A stretch of 64,000 nucleotides of DNA from Triatoma infestans (lineage: Eukaryota; Arthropoda; Insecta; Hemiptera; Reduviidae), in assembly GCA_011037195.1 (NCBI GenBank), contig JAAEAF010000672.1, positions 124,001-188,000 on the forward strand. The letters run 5' to 3'. Shown piece by piece: positions 56,601-64,000 of the stretch. The notes below the pieces were generated by a model that was given only the letters and a program-made list of their open reading frames with translations, had not been told where the DNA came from and made no database searches. The position numbers were made by a program, and so were the translations under genes. Each line of letters starts with the position of its first letter. Positions within the stretch are counted from its first letter, which is position 1.

Positions 56601-59584
56601 GGTTAATAAAATAAAGTTTACACAGAATTCAGTTTTTACACTAATTTCCTGATTCGATAGATATTATTAGTTTATTATTTTCATGACTTTTTGTTTAAAT
56701 TTTCATTCATGATTGAATAAGGAGATCGCGAATTATTATTGTATTTGTGAATAGTAAAATTTTAGTAAATAAGTGAACTTGATGACTGAGATCTGAGCTG
56801 CCAAGGATAGTAACTCATTGTTTAGCATTTAAGCATAAAGACCGACAATTTTTTTAATTTGGCGTCTATATCTGAAGAAAACAAGAACCATAGTATGTAG
56901 AGAGCATGGTATTGATGAATGATAAATGCTAATTATGTTTCTAACCAATAATACATATAAGTTGTAAATATTTTTTTGTTTTTTAAGGAAAATATGCAAA
57001 AGAAATCTGGAGATTGTATATGCGAATATTCCCATGAACATGACTGCGGTTATTCCAGTGGTAATAACAACGCAAGTACGTCTTCAAGTACACCAGAAGG
57101 TTCGGAAGTAGCGTGTTGTGATGAATTTTGCAATGAAGGTAAAGTCCATTTCTAAATTAATTTTTTTTTAATATTGTTTTGTTCCAAGAAATACTCATTT
57201 ATTCTTCTTTTTATAGGTGTTTGTAAAAGTATATCTAATTTACAACCATTAGATCAGCAAGCGCAACAGAAGAGCAGGTTCACATTGTCACTGGAACAAA
57301 TGTTAGAAGTATGTAAAATTTCTAGGCTAGTTATGCATTAAATTGAAATATTGAACATTATGCATTGAAAACAATATGCTGATAAAAAAAAATCGGATAT
57401 TTTATGTTGATTTTTTTAATTTCCAGTTTTTACGTAAATATTTTTGTAAGGCCACTTTCAATGCGTTTTTTCTGTTAGTTGCTAATAAAAACGTGGGAAT
57501 TTCTATCTAAGATTATTATTGAATATGAGTTAATTATTATTTACACCTTGTTTCTATATATATTTATATTTTAAGAAAAAGACGTTGTTTAAAACTCGGT
57601 ATTGTTACTTTATTTTAAAGACTTAAAGAGCCGATATGCGTGGGAGATTATTGAATGATGCTAAAGTCGGTGCACGTCGAACAGCTTCTTTTAATTTTTA
57701 GTGCAGTGCACTGGGACTTGAATGATCTTATTTTGCCAATGCACGGCCTGGGCTCAGAACAGTGTTCTCTTGTTACAGACAATTCTGCCGAATACTGGGT
57801 AGTGAATTGTACAGGGATGAGAAAATCTCAGCTCAGCACTGTGGGCTTGGTCCCGCGTAATAGTCTAGCACGCTACTAGTGAGCCAATCCCGTCCTATCC
57901 ATCGCACAGTTGAAAAAAATAATGGGATGTATTGGGTACGTAATGCGTGAAAAGGGGTGCGAGATTCTAGAACTTTGTTTCTAGATGTGTGCTCGGATTC
58001 TTGGGTCTGAGTTCTGATTGGTTAAACATTCAGATGAGTTATCTCATTCTGCCATAAAACTCATATACGCCAGGATGTAATGGTTCCCCGAAGCTGAAAA
58101 ACCTGCTATTATGCCCTAGTAATCGCTTCTTCATTGTTCTTTGGCATATCCTTGTGGTATCTGTACTAACGACATGAATAACATACTGATTATCCCAGTA
58201 CTTATAATAATACAAGTTTGCTAATTACAAAATAGGCCATGTGCAACTACTTTTGTGTGTCCACCAGGCTCCATATAAAAGTAGATATATCTACATACAA
58301 AGTCACTCACCTTACAGTTTACAGACGACTACATTCTATCTAAAAAAGATATTGGCATGCAAGTGATTATGAATAGATCTTGGCAACAGGTTACTTTTGT
58401 TGCAACTTGTTTTTGTTATTATTCTGAATTTGACTGTATTATTAATGCATTGTGGTTCCTCATTGTATTGTTTTTCAGATTAAAGCCTTGATAAAAACTG
58501 GAAACTCTGTCGAAACATTGGCATAATTGAATGTTTTTTCTTGACCGATCCTCACCAAATTTCTTCATAACTTAACATAATTCATCAACGGTCAACAAAT
58601 TCTTTTATATTACAATGAGGTGTTTATTCGGCAATTTCCAGAGAAGTTTTTAAAGAAAAAGAATTTTTTTTTGCTCTACGTTTCTAGTATCATTGGTGCC
58701 CTTCTTCGGGAGCTCTGTAAAATTTATTGGAGAAAATACATTATTGTACAGTATAATAGTAGTTATGAAAAAGAAATATAAACAGAAGAAATTGTAAAAC
58801 AGAAGTGACAGTAAATTAAATAAAAGGATATTAATAATAAGAGAAAATAAGACCTATGAAGATATCTTTAGGGTAGGAGAGGAGTGAACGTTGAGACTGA
58901 AATGAAGACAGAGTATTCACCCTTATCCCTTATAACCTTTTAACTTTTAAGAGTATAACCGTTGTCCCTCCCACCATTTAACAGTTTTTTAAATTTTTAA
59001 AAAATTACTCTATCTTCATTTCAGTCTCAACATTCACCTCTCACCTACCCTAAAGCTATCTTTATCTGTCTTCTCTTATTGTTAATATCCTTTTATTTAA
59101 TTTACTGTCACTTCTGTTTTACAGTTTCTTCTGTTTATATTTCATTAATTTAAAATTTTCTTTTTTTGTCATAAATCTATGCACTTTTTCATAACTACTA
59201 TACCAATAATGTATTTTCTCCAATAAATTTTACAGAGCTCCTGAAGAAGGGCGCCAATGGTACCCTAAACATAGAGCAACAAAGAATTCTTTTTCTTTAA
59301 AAACTTCTCTGGCCATTGCCGTATAAACATCTCATTTTAATCTTTTTCCTTTTTTTAACTTCAAATGGAACATAATCTGGAAATACTGTAATTTTATAAA
59401 TCATTTTTCACAGGATTCAACATCTTCCGATGAAGAAGGTTATATACCATTGGAAGATGTGAAAGAATTCCAATCACGTTTGAACATAGCACAGAAGAGA
59501 GAAGAATTACGACAAACATTGAGAATGAGATTTCAGCAGTTATGTGTCAGCCATAAACCGGATTCATTTACATCATCCAAATAA
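44696..59584 (+). CDS. GGNBP2: Gametogenetin-binding protein 2 homologue, eleven exons, 582 aa
   Basis: Exons: 44696-44782, 47128-47318, 47749-47892, 47985-48188, 49811-50014, 50644-50818, 50939-51091, 53183-53359, 56988-57138, 57217-57308 and 59414-59584 (TAA). Every junction is GT-AG and in phase; the total is 1749 nt. Landmarks shared with vertebrate GGNBP2: an N-terminus ending LPLVVDDNLT|MVMD, VPCVGCRRSVERLYEQL, RCVLHSLDYQKVRAPWKEIW, CREEVLRIDARSLMITLECY, KHRFCADCRTKVLRAYWLL, EKGYIPALYAGIKRC, GGERHAKTLEIAQGEVITCL, a Lys/Arg/Glu-rich helix (KEELVKRQRKEQKKLKRKKR), HDCGYSSGNN, and a terminal TSSDEEGYIPLEDVKEFQSR. The Cys pairs suggest zinc binding. In mammals it is a nuclear or cytoplasmic partner of gametogenetin affecting fertility and growth; the insect role is inferred. 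Introns carry most of the repeats listed below. Confidence 0.96.
46160..46400 (+). repeat. Hammerhead-like family 3, copy 2 (GGNBP2 intron 1)
   Basis: Plus strand CTGACGA (46289-46295), a GGAAGAGAATTC segment, GAAACTGATC (46309-46318), then AGAATC, ending at GCATGCTACGACGGATCAAAAT. The second arm is eroded. Confidence 0.7.
46430..46517 (+). repeat. SINE 3' half with poly(A) tail (GGNBP2 intron 1)
   Basis: CCGGAGGTCGGCAGT and ACTGAGAAG match the body of the tRNA-derived SINE at 52630-52660. The copy ends GTTGACGCGCCTTAAATAA and a poly(A) run, similar to the end of the I-like LINE at 18381-18408. Confidence 0.7.
46745..46995. repeat. Inverted repeat, hammerhead-like family 3, copy 3 (GGNBP2 intron 1)
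   Basis: Left arm, minus strand: CTGACGA (46797-46791), GGAT-GAAA-ATCC hairpin, GAAACGGTC (46777-46769). Right arm, plus strand: an altered core then GAAACCGGTA (46945-46954), ending at GCATGCTACGACGGATGAAAT. Arms share AAGTT...ATCAAGTT-type sequence around a centre near AACAAGTGTAGTGTG. Confidence 0.8.
48840..49335 (-). mobile_element. LINE C-terminal fragment (GGNBP2 intron 4)
   Basis: Minus strand gives RLHRTGVKLSPTYPLCDSGP and MDAAHLMTCVELDDEG. This is the C...C...H...C tail that follows RT or RNase H in many LINEs, preceded by a frame with HEAIRENHKMKEKVEIVWKN. It is antisense to GGNBP2. Frames are broken. Confidence 0.7.
50015..50643. other. GGNBP2 intron 5, with a family X-like end
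   Basis: Contains a GC-richer patch (50280-50360) of unknown origin and, at 50530-50580, CAGTAAGCAAAAGTCACAG with GTGTTTCATACCAGG, a diverged copy of the family X end. Confidence 0.5.
51429..51695 (-). repeat. tRNA-derived SINE, antisense in GGNBP2 intron 7
   Basis: On the minus strand the head GTTGGTCTATTGGCTAGCGC resembles a pol III A box, and GGTTCGATTACC about 35 bases on matches the B box. The body runs on through GTGGGAAGCTACAGTCG to GGGCCATAGG and ends in a T-rich tract (complement of 51429-51441). Not a functional tRNA: no cloverleaf could be drawn. Confidence 0.75.
51972..52033. repeat. Compound microsatellite (GAGT)n(GT)n(TTTG)n
   Basis: Successive runs of GAGT, GT and TTTG units in GGNBP2 intron 7. 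Confidence 0.93.
52140..52480. other. Unclassified repeat-like sequence in GGNBP2 intron 7
   Basis: GC-richer than the intron around it. It contains GGCGACCCCGCGGGTTACC and CACACAGTACACATGAACTA. It may be the end of an LTR or other element, but no matching partner occurs in the window. Confidence 0.35.
52486..52790 (+). repeat. tRNA-derived SINE, sense orientation, GGNBP2 intron 7
   Basis: The head reads AGGTTAGGGCGCTGGACCAG (A box region) and GGGTTCGAATCCAGC with a perfect B box GGTTCGAATCC. The body contains TCGGAGGTCGGCAGTGAACT and AGAAGGCTCCGAAGGGC, shared with 46434-46480. Downstream sequence differs from that copy, and no poly(A) tail is seen. Confidence 0.82.
52895..52975 (+). repeat. 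Degenerate hammerhead-like family 1 fragment
   Basis: CCTGAAGGTCTGTGCACGCCC followed by AGAAGCGGTCGATGACCACA matches the family 1 core and its downstream flank, with base losses in CTGANGA and GAAAC. Confidence 0.65.
53405..53740. repeat. Family X-related fragment (GGNBP2 intron 8)
   Basis: GCAAGAGGAAGTATTGCGAT is the family X end seen at 4434-4455 and 54020-54040. The rest is diverged. The open frame antisense here has no domain. Confidence 0.5.
53742..53810 (-). repeat. Hammerhead-like family 1 flank fragment
   Basis: AATTGTCCATGATAGCTTCC followed by TTCATTTTGTGGACAACGA corresponds to 55127-55167 of the full family 1 element, cut off before the core. Confidence 0.6.
54005..54815 (-). repeat. 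Family X repeat, third locus (GGNBP2 intron 8)
   Basis: Starts with the hairpin-type end CTTAGTAAGAGGAAGT, contains AGCGAATGGTCTCCGTG, two CAACCGAAAGTGC / ACCAAAAGTGCC boxes, and ends GGAATAAGAGAAAGTCGTG with GTTTCACATCAGA. It is the most diverged long copy, in the same orientation as the 4.4-kb copy. Confidence 0.75.
55083..55420. repeat. Inverted repeat, hammerhead-like family 1, full copy (GGNBP2 intron 8)
   Basis: Arms of about 140-180 bp meet near CACTCACTGTGTGTAAACAC. Left arm, minus strand, has a complete set: CATC (55200-55197), CTGAAGA (55196-55190), hairpin GGACGAACGCCC, GAAACCGGTC (55176-55167) with the palindrome ACCGGT, then GATG (55166-55163). Right arm, plus strand: CTGAAGA (55347-55353), same hairpin, AAAACCGGTC (55367-55376), GATG; here the first G of GAAA is A. 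Confidence 0.85.
55525..55880. repeat. Family X-related fragment
   Basis: Begins GGAGGAGGAAGTATTGCG and continues with diverged monomer blocks (TTTTCACCAAAGCAGCCCC). Low similarity. Confidence 0.45.
55881..56987. other. GGNBP2 intron 8, distal part
   Basis: AT-rich intron sequence ending in a T-rich tract before the exon 9 acceptor TTTTAAG (56987). No feature can be recognised. Confidence 0.6.
57309..58610. other. GGNBP2 intron 10, proximal part
   Basis: 57640-57900 is GC-richer and repeat-like (GCACGGCCTGGGCTCAG, GGTCCCGCGTAATAG) but unclassified. At 58483-58530 AAGCCTTGATAAAAACTGG and TCTGTCGAAACATTGGC has the GCC/GGC and GAAAC layout of a decayed hammerhead-like arm. Confidence 0.45.
58611..59342. 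repeat. Long inverted repeat, hammerhead-like family 2, full copy (GGNBP2 intron 10)
   Basis: Two arms of roughly 310 bp around a centre near 58960-58990. Outer ends are CGGCAATTTCCAGAGAAG and CTCTGGCCATTGCCG. Left arm, minus: GCTC (58713-58710), CCGAAGA (58709-58703), hairpin segment, GAAACGTA (58684-58677), GAGC (58676-58673). Right arm, plus: GCTC (59237-59240), CTGAAGA (59241-59247), hairpin, TAAACATA (59266-59273), GAGC (59274-59277). It ends 72 bases upstream of the last exon. Confidence 0.85.
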
Positions 59585-59620
59585 ATAACTCCAGGCCCGG
59601 TATTTTTGTTTTGTTTAATT

Positions 59621-59626
59621 AATAAA
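59621..59626 (+). terminator. GGNBP2: Polyadenylation signal AATAAA of GGNBP2
   Basis: AATAAA 37 bases after the stop codon; further AATAAA copies follow near 59706. Confidence 0.7.
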
Positions 59627-60080
59627 GAAAAACTAGAAACCAGATTCCTTGAAATTGTTAAAATTAGCACCTTATATTCAATTATTATTTTTATTAAGGT
59701 GTAAATAAATAATGATAAAAAAAAATACTTTTCCTGATTGAGGGTGATTAATTATCCGTACAAATCAAATTCTTAAACTAGATATTTAATACGAACATAA
59801 TAACATGGCCAAAGAGTTTTAAAGGGCTAGTCTTTTTGATTTGTTTATGTTTTAATTTTTTTGTTTACTACAACTGTAACCCCAGATTTTGTCACTCTCT
59901 ATAATGCCAAAAGTTATTGCTTTTCTTTTGGCAGGTCTAGTTATTGCGGAATTGATCATAAAATTCCATAAAACGATAAATTGCAGAAAGTATTATCAAT
60001 TTCAGGAAAAGTAATTAAATCATAAATCTTTAATGGCAAATTTTTTTTAAAAACAATCAATCAGAAACAGTACTTTGTAC

Positions 60081-60090
60081 ATTATTATTA

Positions 60091-60161
<71 letters not shown>

Positions 60162-60162
60162 T
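60081..60162. repeat. ATT trinucleotide microsatellite
   Basis: About 27 units of ATT with one interruption (TTG). Confidence 0.95.
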
Positions 60163-60435
60163 AGTATTTATATTCCCTTAACGTTCCTTCAGTAAAGATT
60201 ATGTTTTAAGAGAAACAAAATTTAGAGACAAGAAACATAAAGAAACTTGGACAAGGTTTATTGAATAGCGTTATATTGATATTAGAAATAGAATTATTAT
60301 TTTTTTAAATACTAACTATAATTATGTTTATTTGTATATTACTTTTTTTTTAAGGCGTCTCGGGGATTTTGTAAAAATTCTGGTGTAAAATAGTGAATAT
60401 AGACGAAAACAACGTACTTAAGATTGCGTCCATCA

Positions 60436-60645
60436 CAGCCTTGCTTCTTCTTTTTGTTGCTAACCGGTTTAGAATGTTCACCCATTATCTTTCAGATCCA
60501 ACAGTGAAACTCGATCATAGGCCAAATCCAAAAAGAACTGTGAAGATGGGTGGCGTATAAAACAAGTTAGCAACAAGACAAAGAAGTAAATCTAGGATGG
60601 TCGCAAACTGTTCTTGCCCAGACTGCGGAGCCAATCACCTATTCA
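60436..60645. repeat. Imperfect palindrome, possible fourth hammerhead-like family
   Basis: Left arm, minus: GTTGGATCTGAAAGATAATG, then GTGAACATTCTAAACCGG and TTAGCAAC. Right arm, plus: CTGTGAAGATGGGTGGCG then TAAAACAAGTTAGCAAC. GTTG and CAAC flank the motif as a possible stem I; the core is degenerate. Confidence 0.5.
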
Positions 60646-63026
60646 AGTAATATTACATTATCTTTATAAACTTGTTAGCCATTTCAGGTAAAATTAAATT
60701 GTCCTGTTGTTCAGGTCGGTCTATGCCATTGCGACTATGATATGTCAATTATATCTCACAAAGCTTGTGTAGGCGATGTTTCTATTCTTCCAGATGTTTT
60801 TTGACCTTGCGGCCAAAACATTTGGTTTTTGAACTTACAAACATAATTACTTTTTAACTGCTTAGCTTGCACATACCCGTTACTGAGCGTTTTTACTATT
60901 GTGCTGTGAGATTGACCCATTGGCCTGATGAGGGCCATTTCCTTTCACTTTCTTATCTACCATCAAGGTATCGACGTTTATTCAAGTACCGTTCTTGATT
61001 TGGTCCGATAAGAATATAACACTAATAGTAGCAGATGGAAAGAGCATATAACTTGGATGAAAACGCAGATATTTTGTCCATTCTATGCTCCTTCCGGAGG
61101 ATGGAACATTCACTAAATGAATCAGCTTTTGAAGCTTGTTCCCAGCCCCCTGCTTGTTCTGTACTAAGCTGTTTACCTTCGATGGTTCTGTCTCATCCAT
61201 GTCAGTTTTCCCTTCCTTTGGCAACTGTAGTTTGATGCGTGGCAGTGCGGCGATCTTTTCTAACTAAACTGAAAGAATTTCTGAAAGGCTGGTATACATG
61301 ATTTTTGTTTGTTTGTTTGTTAGAAGGCTGTATGCACCTAGCTGTGCCTGAACGATCGTTGTGCTATATTTCCAGGGACTTTCAAGAAATTCTTGTATTG
61401 AATTCTTATTTACTACTTTGGCAATCACTCCTTTTGCATTGTTAGATAGCTCAGAATTAGGAAATTCATAACCAGGTGATTTTAAATTTCAATATCGTAT
61501 AACGAAAATACACCAGAATTCCAAAATACCAGACAAAAATCCAAAATTCTGTAGCACAAAATGGGTACAGGAAAACATTCCTTAAAAATAAAAATAAATA
61601 AAAATGTACAGTCCAGCTGTAATTATTATAATCATTTATAACCTTTTCCAAAAACAGTTAAATAAAAGTTTAACATTTACAATTATTTAGTTGTTGGAGA
61701 CTAAGGAAAAAACTATTTTGAATTGGAAATAAGTATTATTACAATATTATTATGATTGTTACATGTATACATATATATATAAAAGATTTGTTATTATTCA
61801 ATATGTAAAAGATAAGAGTGTTTATATTATTTTTTCTTTTTTTTAATTTTAAGTGCCTTTCTTATATTTTTTAAAGATTATTTTGTAAAACAGAATTTTT
61901 ATCTTCTATTGGTAAAAAAATGTTTGCTGCTGCACAAGACATTTCTTCAATAGTATTACATTTTTCTTTCTTTCTATTTCCTAATGGTAATTTTTTGTTA
62001 TACGAACCTTAGGAGTATTTATTTTTTACAAGAATTTTCAGTTTCTCTCGTTGTTTCATTTATAAATAATTTTCATAATTAATTTTTTTGAGAGTAGTTT
62101 TTCTTTCCACCAAACTAATTCAGCCTTCTGCAGTAAATTGCAATATGCAAAAAAATAAAATCCAGAAAATTTCGAACTTGGCAAGTTTGTGTGCGAATTA
62201 AAGATATTTACCAAAAGTTTTGGTCAAAAATAGGGAACCGGAAATTTACCGCAGTAATGAAAATGTATTGTTTCTTTTTTCTTATTATCACGATTTTCTA
62301 TAGAAACTTGAATAATCTGTAATATATGTATATAAACTTATCTCATTTTGTTTTGAAACATAATTAATTTTAAGAATGGCTTCTAAGGCAGTGCTATGAT
62401 GTTTATCTTCCCTCCAAAAGGTAGTAATTTAATAGGTTTTTTGACCTGAATAACGTTAAGGGCAATCAAATCTTTTCTACAAATTTCAGGTTCGAAGAAA
62501 ATTTGTCAAATAGATTATTTGTGAAGTTTGGGACTAGGATATTCGCACTAGGCTGTCAAGATTCTTGATGATATACTTCTATTGCCAAAATAATTTCCTG
62601 AGAAAATAAAAATCTGCTTTAATCTTATGCTTTAAATGATAACATATGGACTGTTCTCCATGAAAATTTTGGGATCATTAGGTCCCTACCAGAGAAATTT
62701 TAGGTATGTAAGTATTTATTATGACATTTGTTTTTAGTTAAAAATGATTTTCAAGTCGGAGTGTAGTTTGTCATAAATTATGATTGAAAACTAACTCAAT
62801 TGGTTAACGGAGCATGTTACAGATGTTCCTCATGTTAGAATATCTAAAGGTATTGCGTTTCATTTAATCACCTTATTTGAATTATCAGTGAAAAAGGATT
62901 GGGTTAGGAAACAACATTAAAATAAGCAATTTATACCACTAATTTTCATTTATCTTAGAAATAACATAAATGTTTCATTGCAGGCCGCAAACATATTGAT
63001 TATTTAAAAACGCTATTAACAAAAAC

Positions 63027-64000
63027 TTATTTCCCCGTATATTGGCCAATACATATGCAGGCATTAGTACCACCAAATCCGAACGAATTTTTTAATGCTA
63101 CTTTATATTTTGAAGTCCATTCTTGTTTTTTATGCGGTACACAGTTAATATATTTACTTTCATCACATTTGTCATCCAGATTTAATGTTGGTGGTAAAAT
63201 TCCAGTATGTACAGCTTTTACAGTGAAAAGGGTTTCTAGGTTTCCAGCAGCACCTAATAGATGTCCATGTGCACCTTTAGTAGATGAAACAGCCAGCTTA
63301 TCAATGTTATCATTAAACAGTTTTGATATGGCTTTCAATTCAACCGCATCGCCCAAAGGTGTAGAAGTTGCATGTGCATTTATATATGTAATATCAATTG
63401 GTTCTAGTTGTGCATCGTTAAGCGCCATGGACATGGCAAGAAAAGCACCTTCACCTTCTTCATGTGGCGCGGTGATATGTGCAGCATCACCGGATAAACC
63501 ATAGCCTAAAATTTCTGCATAAATATTTGCTTTTCTATTTAAAGCGTGATGTAATTCTTCTAGTATAAGAATGGCAGAACCTTCACCCATTACAAAACCT
63601 TCCCTCTTCTTATCAAATGGTCGTGACGATTTCTGCGGATCCTCGTTATACGATGTGCTCAAAGCACGTAATCTACAAAACCCTGCTATTGATAATGGAT
63701 TTACACAAGCTTCGGCACCACCACATACTATTACATCCGCAAAATTGTTTTGTATAAATTTGTAGGCATCACCAATTGCATGACATCCGGTAGCACATGC
63801 GGTTGAAACTGTATGATTAGGCCCTGTAAAGCCAAATTTCATACTGATATGTCCTGCTACCATGTTAGGAAGGATCTTTGGTACAAAATAGGGGCTAATT
63901 TTGCTATAACCTTGTTTTAAAGCATCCCATGTTTCACAGATAGTAGCCAAATCTGCCATTCCCATACCTACGCAAACGCCTGTTCTTTGTTTGTCTACGG
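63027..64000 (-). CDS. OXSM: Mitochondrial 3-oxoacyl-[acyl-carrier-protein] synthase, 3' part
   Basis: An open minus-strand frame from the window edge to TAA at 63027. It includes the upstream residues RTGVCVGMGM before the first visible Met (63965), so the start lies outside. The condensing-enzyme (KAS II/FabF) signature is complete. The nucleophile Cys is in STACATGCHAIGDA (residue 57 counted from 63965). RPFDKKREGFVMGEGSAIL follows. The first active-site His is in NAHATSTPLGD (198), Lys230 and the second His (235) in STKGAHGHLLGAAG, and the terminal GFGGTNA. The enzyme extends acyl chains with malonyl-ACP in mitochondrial fatty acid synthesis, which supplies lipoate. About 320 of some 450 residues are visible, as one uninterrupted exon. 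It converges on GGNBP2. Confidence 0.96.
   Translation of the reverse strand, partial: VDKQRTGVCVGMGMADLATICETWDALKQGYSKISPYFVPKILPNMVAGHISMKFGFTGPNHTVSTACATGCHAIGDAYKFIQNNFADVIVCGGAEACVNPLSIAGFCRLRALSTSYNEDPQKSSRPFDKKREGFVMGEGSAILILEELHHALNRKANIYAEILGYGLSGDAAHITAPHEEGEGAFLAMSMALNDAQLEPIDITYINAHATSTPLGDAVELKAISKLFNDNIDKLAVSSTKGAHGHLLGAAGNLETLFTVKAVHTGILPPTLNLDDKCDESKYINCVPHKKQEWTSKYKVALKNSFGFGGTNACICIGQYTGK

Larger units (their letters stand above)
59640..63026. other. Intergenic between GGNBP2 and OXSM
   Basis: Mostly AT-rich. 60081-60162 is a long (ATT)n microsatellite. 60436-60640 is an imperfect palindrome (see next entry). 60700-61260 is GC-richer with a loose inverted structure but no domain. 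62150-62900 contains a GGGAACCGGAAATTTACC box loosely like family X monomers. The stretch must also hold the 3' UTRs of both convergent genes. Confidence 0.5.

Noticed and set aside
57655..57879. 74-codon frame in GGNBP2 intron 10
   Set aside because: Looks repeat-derived; no homology recognised and no fitting splice sites.
60756..61235. Overlapping frames on both strands downstream of GGNBP2
   Set aside because: Short, without domains, contradictory on the two strands; the segment is probably an unclassified repeat.
63055..63504. 149-codon plus-strand frame
   Set aside because: Mirror of the strongly conserved OXSM coding sequence on the minus strand.
1..64000. CRISPR arrays, bacterial operons or a phage-type defence system
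   Set aside because: Spliced genes, SINEs and LINEs show a eukaryotic genome; all tandem repeats found are minisatellites or microsatellites without unique spacers.

Overview
This is a eukaryotic window, almost certainly from an arthropod and most likely an insect. It is AT-rich and has spliced genes with GT-AG introns, tRNA-derived SINEs, R1-like and I-like non-LTR retrotransposons, Ty3/gypsy LTR elements and a Penelope-like element. The host genes are widely conserved animal genes. I see no bacterial operon, CRISPR array or phage module.

Layout. 1-36.8 kb is mostly nested, decayed mobile DNA. It opens with minisatellites, a truncated Penelope-like reverse transcriptase and a LINE relic. 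A 6.4-kb gypsy element (4910-11283) follows, with both LTRs, tRNA-type primer binding site and 6-bp target duplication, inserted into an older unclassified repeat that I call family X. Next come a LINE ORF1 fragment, a near full-length I-like LINE (about 13.56-18.4 kb), two or three orphan exons of an S/T/Q-rich protein (19.0-20.3 kb), a LINE tail between inverted repeats, tandem X copies (23.2-24.9 kb), two duplicated R1-like fragments (26.0-28.3 kb), and two further gypsy relics (29.2-31.9 and 31.9-34.6 kb).

From 36.9 kb on the window holds host genes: a two-exon CCCH zinc-finger gene (minus), a divergent single-exon Tantalus/PRR14-domain gene (plus), a four-exon neuferricin gene CYB5D2 (minus), an eleven-exon GGNBP2 gene (plus, 14.9 kb, 582 aa), and the 3' part of mitochondrial beta-ketoacyl synthase OXSM (minus, running off the right edge). 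CYB5D2 and GGNBP2 are head-to-head with 267 bp between start codons, so they probably share a bidirectional promoter. I reconstructed the exons by hand; phases match at every junction.

The most interesting signal is a set of palindromic, non-coding repeats scattered through introns and intergenic DNA. Several different families carry the layout of a hammerhead ribozyme: core CTGANGA, a small hairpin, GAAAC, a short near-palindromic stem III ending in GTC or GTA, and in two families a 4-bp stem I that differs between families yet still pairs (CATC/GATG in one, GCTC/GAGC in the other). They look like remains of retrozyme- or Penelope-type small mobile RNAs that became inverted repeats. Activity cannot be judged from sequence alone.
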